Below, piece after piece: positions 59,899 to 64,000 of a stretch of 64,000 bases of DNA (positions within the stretch are counted from its first letter, which is position 1; every line of letters begins with the position of its first letter). Origin of the DNA: Kitagawia praeruptora (taxonomy: Eukaryota > Streptophyta > Magnoliopsida > Apiales > Apiaceae); contig CM075346.1 in assembly GCA_037693485.1 (NCBI GenBank), positions 44,438,001 through 44,502,000 on the forward strand, given 5' to 3'. A program made the translations under genes and the position numbers. The notes below the pieces were generated by a model. The model was not told the origin of the DNA. It saw nothing but the letters and a program-made list of their open reading frames with translations, and made no database searches.

Positions 59899-61356
59899 AT
59901 TTTCAAGATGAAAATGGTGGCCAAGTCTAGCTAAAGACGTTAAAGAAAGGCACTTCGTGGGAGGCAACCCATGATTTCTTGCTTTCGAATAAAACAACAG
60001 TTGTGTTGGAGCCTCCACGTCTATCCACCACCAGACACACCACCCGAGGAGGGTGACGATGCCGACGACTAGGGGAGTATCTCTTGTACCCTTTTAATTT
60101 ACCTTCAATGAGGACATTGCAATTTTTAAGTTTGGGGGTGATTTTAGGGTATCAAGAGTCATTGCATTGCATATAGTTGCATATTCATGTTAGTCATATT
60201 AGTAATTTTGCATTTAGTTTTGCCATGCCATTTAGATTGCATTTAGGATGCCATGTCACATAGTTTATTTAGGAGTGTAATATCATGTTGTTCATGCATT
60301 TCATATGATTCCACTTGAGTGTCTGTTTCTGGCTCGATAGGTCGACGTTAATTTGAGCATGATGACAATTAATAGAGGGTTGATTTAAGTACTTATGAAA
60401 TTGACTTGCATGTGTCGGGAACACAATCTTTTCACGGTCTCGCTGTTTGCTTTTGAGCTAGATCGAGTCATACCTTGTTTGGCTGTTGAGATTTAATCAC
60501 TTATTTATATCTAGAATTTTCGTTATTCCCTTGATGGCGTAGAAGCACTTAAGTATAAGTTTGGGGGAAAACAGGGATTTCATGCTAAGTGTTGTGTCGA
60601 AATAATAATTGCTAGGTGTCAAATGGCTAGTAGCCGGCTCATTGTTATATGAGTAGTCTAGGGTTGGAAATGAGAAAGGCTCATTCCAGATTGCATTTCT
60701 AAAAAAAAAAGAAAAAAGAAGAAAAAATTTAAAAAAAAAGAGTCATGTAAATAGTTTAATTGTTAAATGCAAAATTAACCACAACTGAGCTCTTTAATAC
60801 TCGAGTTATTAAGTCTGAGGGGACTTAGTCCTAGTGACCTAAGGCTTTATAGTCTGGGATCCACTGGCCCAATGCTCGCTACATGGGTATTATTGTATAA
60901 GCCTTTTGGGGGTCTCATTCATTGCACGGTTAAATAAGCATGCGTATTGTATATAGCGTCGTAGTAATAAAGCATGAATCCTTGTCTACCTTAAATGATG
61001 ATGGCGGTATCTTTGAGTCATGGAGTGTCTAAAGTTCATTCTGTTTATAAACATGTGATTGTTTTGGCGAAGGATGAGTTATGCCTTTTATCTAGTTTCG
61101 AGAGTATACTTAGTGAGAAATGCACACACCACGTTTCCGAGCATGTATTGTTAGTATACGGGGCCTTAGTCGAGCTCTGTTTGGAGTTGTTGCATTCTTT
61201 GAGGCGTTTGCTTGTTGAGTTGGTTTCGGTAACTTTTGTGGGATCATTGCATTAGGACATCGCATTATCATGACATTTAATTTTAGTTGCATTCATGCAT
61301 CATTTTAGGTTGAGTTGCATTGCTTGAGGACAAGCAACGGTTTAAGTTTGGGGGTT
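59899..61356 (+). other. Element D 3' noncoding region with conserved blocks and polypurine tract
   Basis: Holds GGGAGGCAACCCA (59960-59972, also in E3). GAGGACATTGC is followed by AAGTTTGGGGG (60110-60138), and another AAGTTTGGGGG is at 60557-60567. The block shared with E3 is at 60801-60933. The terminal cassette is GAGGACAAGCAA (61326-61337) plus GTTTGGGGGTT against the LTR. No supported gene; the 86-codon frame at 60995-61255 has no recognisable features. Confidence 0.75.
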
Positions 61357-62943
61357 TGATAAGTGGATTTTATATCCACTAATTGGCTTCCGTTTGGACT
61401 TTAATCGTTTGCAAGTTCTCAAGTTTCGTGTTAATTTGATGTGTTTTCATTTAATTTGTGTAGGTTGCATAGTCGGGCGGCATTGGTGGTGTTGGTGAAG
61501 TATTGGTGGTATTATGTGAGATTAAAGTAGAAATTACAGGAAGTCCAGGGCAAGAGAACTCGGGAATTTGAGCTCAATGCGCATTCATCACTGTTTTGGC
61601 CATATCTTGAGTTCTAGAAGTCCGTTTGAGGCCCGTAAGCTGTCCACGCGAAGAGGAGAGAAATGTCTACAAATCTGTCCAGGGGTGCACAAGCGCAGCA
61701 GCGCAGTTCTGGGCGCAATTGCGCGAGGAAGAGCGCAGCTGCGCGGTTTCATGCGCAATGGCGCTATGCGTGGCGCAAATTCCAGGAGGTTTCAAGCGCA
61801 GCGACGCTCCAACAAGGGCAGTTGCGCTCGAATTCATCTTCGGTTTATTTTTGAATTGTTTTTATCGGGTCATTTTGTATTGGGCCTATTTTATTTGGGG
61901 CTTTTCTTGAGACTATTTGAGTATCATCTTAGACCTAAAAAAGATATCTATCATTTTAGTTAGGGTGTTCTTCATTCCCTTTAGCATCTATCAACATTTT
62001 CATCTTATTTTTCAAGAACATTTTCAAGGAAATTCTCCAAGCTAGTGACAAGCAAGGATTATTCTTTGAAACCTTTGTACTCTTCTATTTTGGGGATTTA
62101 TTTCTAAACTTATTTCTCTCTTCTTTTATTATTAGTTGTTGATTTTTAGAATTATGTTATCAATTGAACCCATGATGGCGATTAGGTCGAATATGGGCTA
62201 ATTCGTTATCGTGGGGTTTTAATGGATTTTTCTATGGAATCTAGTAATTGAGTGCTATTTATGCCTTGGTGTGTGATTGATTGTATTGATTTCCTAGTAT
62301 GATTATGCTTATTCGTTATGGGTGAGTCGCGAACACTTGTAATTGTTTGTTTAATCCTAGTGAATGCGAAAGTGGATCTTGGGTTTAGAACATTTCATGC
62401 TAGCATAGGTTTTTGCATGTGAAGAACATGTATTAATTTGTGGTGTAATTTTAACCGTCTTGCACTGACTATGTGGTTTTATGGATGCTTGATTTTAAAC
62501 CGATGTGTGTTCAATTGCTATAGACATATAGGAACTACACATATTTGGTGACTACTTGACTTCTATCAATTGTGGATGATCAGTAGGATGGTATATGCTC
62601 AACGAAAGTTGGTGTGTATCAGTTTAGTGCATCTAATCAGTAATCAACTCGGTCACATGCTAGGCTAAAGGGCATAAGATTCTAGATGAAGTGGTTAATG
62701 AAATTGAAATCCCATGTCTGTTTATTATAAGTTAATCGTTAAGTAATTTTCTCGTAATTGGCATAGTTGATATTTAATCATTAGTTAAGCAAAACCAAAT
62801 TTGTGATTGTCTTGGCAGTGAGTGTAAATCATAAGCTGGTGTATAAGTGAATATAACGAACAATTTGAGTCTTTGTGGGAACGAATCCTATTTACCCTAT
62901 ATTACTTGTTGACCACGTTCTCTTGCGTGAATAAGTGCGAACA
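61357..62943 (+). repeat. Element D 3' LTR, 1587 bp
   Basis: The same length as the 5' LTR. Differences noticed: T/C at the GAGTTCAATGCG site, G/A at CTGTCCGGGGG, G/A at CAAGGACATTTTC, and C/T at GAGTCTCTGTGGG. Near-identity means a very recent insertion. Confidence 0.95.
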
Positions 62944-64000
62944 ATAATCGCCAGATAATAAATGGGAAATATTTACTTAATTATTTTCCTCTGAAAATAA
63001 TGTCAATATATCGAGAAATAACGACTCCCGGTCTATAATCAAGGAATGAGGTTCAGATGCCCTTCGTTTAAGGGTCTTAGAAATTTCCGGCTTATAACTG
63101 ATATAATAACTATCCAACTCATAAGCCAACAATAATTCAGGGAACAAGTATATCAATATGACTTTGAAAGTAGGCATGCATGTTATGGCATATGTATAAC
63201 AGAAAGCATATATATATATATAATCACAACAACAGTCTTTTAAAAAGGATTTGAAACTTGCCTGGAAATCGAGTGTGGGTAAGGGTAGTGGTAGCGTGTC
63301 CCGGGTCAGCCTGGTGATCTATAAAGAGCCAAGGCATTCGGGATTAATCACTTAACACTTTACAAGATGATATATAGACTTCACTTAAGTCGAAACACGT
63401 TTTCGCATTATCTTGTTATACACCTCTAGTGTAACTCTTTTTATCACCGATGTGGTTCGACATACGTTCGCTATTATGACCCGTCATTGTACCCACACTT
63501 AATACGTACTTAAGCCATGTAAGTTTTAATATCGATCATTTACGAATCAAGATTGTACTACGAGTTTTATCGTCCGTTTTCTAAGTTATTAACCAAAGTC
63601 ATAATCAAGCATGCTTCTAGGGGTTCGTTCGCGTTTAACCTTGATTCGAACATTTTTATAAAATCGTAAAACGATCCTTTTAATGCAAGGTTTTCTCTCA
63701 CACCTTCCTTATCATCTCTAGTATTTAATTACGATGGTTCGCTACTGCATTACCGAATTTATACAGGTTCAATTCCGATTACGAACTGGTGCTCTCGTTT
63801 ACGAACCACTTATCTTAATTCGACCATAACTCCTAAACCGTATATCCATTTCACTCGATCTTTATATCAAAACGAAGCTCATAACATGAACTAACTAAGC
63901 ATAGCAAAATCCGGGACTGGACAGTAAGGTAAGGCTACTGCTAATCACAGTTTCTTAAGGTTAACGACAATCGGGCATTACGACGGCTATGTTTACATGA
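62944..64000 (-). repeat. Element C LTR, continuation after element D
   Basis: Picks up the A-family LTR at CGCCAGATAATA (A position of about 5528) and continues to the window end, equivalent to A position of about 6580. It is closely similar to both element A LTRs. Confidence 0.92.

Larger units (their letters stand above)
56803..62943 (+). mobile_element. Element D: young non-autonomous Athila-like Ty3/gypsy element, 6.1 kb
   Basis: Two 1587-bp LTRs with only four differences noticed, an Athila-type primer site, one ORF with a single stop, a long noncoding 3' half, and a polypurine tract. It is flanked by ATATT (56798-56802) and ATAAT (62944-62948), a 5-bp duplication with one mismatch. 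LTR starts TGATAAGTG, as in E3. No RT core, RNase H or integrase. Confidence 0.93.
54515..64000 (-). mobile_element. Element C: third A-family copy, hosting element D and running off the window
   Basis: Starts TGTAACACCCCCAGATCC after ATATG. LTR sequence runs over 54515-56802 and 62944-64000, matching element A 3546-6580. It has the same TATA box (55743-55753) but a longer AT-rich array (about 55870-56802). Its end is outside the window, so it may be a full element or a solo LTR. Confidence 0.9.

Noticed and set aside
1..64000. A search by eye for CRISPR arrays, bacterial operons or viral genes
   Set aside because: The content is plant retrotransposons and MITEs throughout; the tandem arrays seen lack the repeat-spacer regularity of CRISPR.

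Overview
The window looks like nuclear DNA of a flowering plant, probably a eudicot with a large, repeat-rich genome. It is AT-rich, every long open frame belongs to a plant LTR retrotransposon, and MITEs and a LINE tail lie between them. I see no convincing host gene, tRNA, rRNA or CRISPR array. The species cannot be named from the sequence alone.

Layout, left to right. Copia-1 is a SIRE-like Ty1/copia element on the minus strand (1-22247; its 3' LTR lies left of the window). Its integrase is split by element A (3546-18350), a Tekay/Del-like chromovirus relative on the minus strand with 4.5-kb LTRs, a perfect GTGTT target duplication and a heavily decayed gag-pol. Copia-1 itself sits in an older diverged LTR of the A family, element B (22248-23117 and 41226-42702). 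B also received element E3 (23118-41220, duplication TGGAT), a non-autonomous Athila-like Ty3 element on the minus strand. The right LTR of E3 carries an Emigrant-like MITE (31970-32614) and Copia-2 (33141-41211, plus strand, duplication CACTT). B ends inside the reverse transcriptase of Copia-3 (42703 to about 51200, minus strand). The implied order is Copia-3, then B, then Copia-1 and E3, then A, Copia-2 and the MITE.

From about 51236 to 54514 there are old fragments: a gypsy-like leader, a long-hairpin MITE, a compound microsatellite, a Mutator-type inverted repeat, a LINE RNase H tail and the 3' end of a fourth copia. That copia is interrupted by element C (from 54515 to beyond the window), another A-family LTR, which is interrupted in turn by element D (56803-62943), a very young non-autonomous Athila-like element.

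The two main observations are these. (1) Copia-1 and Copia-2 are each sprinkled from LTR to LTR with their own short word (CAGAGTTT/AAACTCTG in Copia-1, CAGCAAGC with a TTTG tail in Copia-2). The words occur in noncoding DNA and in all three reading frames of the genes, so protein selection does not explain them. D has a comparable GCGC burst in its LTR. (2) The two non-autonomous Athila-like elements, E3 and D, have lost most of gag and pol but share a conserved noncoding block and a duplicated polypurine cassette. They look like templates mobilised in trans by proteins from other elements.
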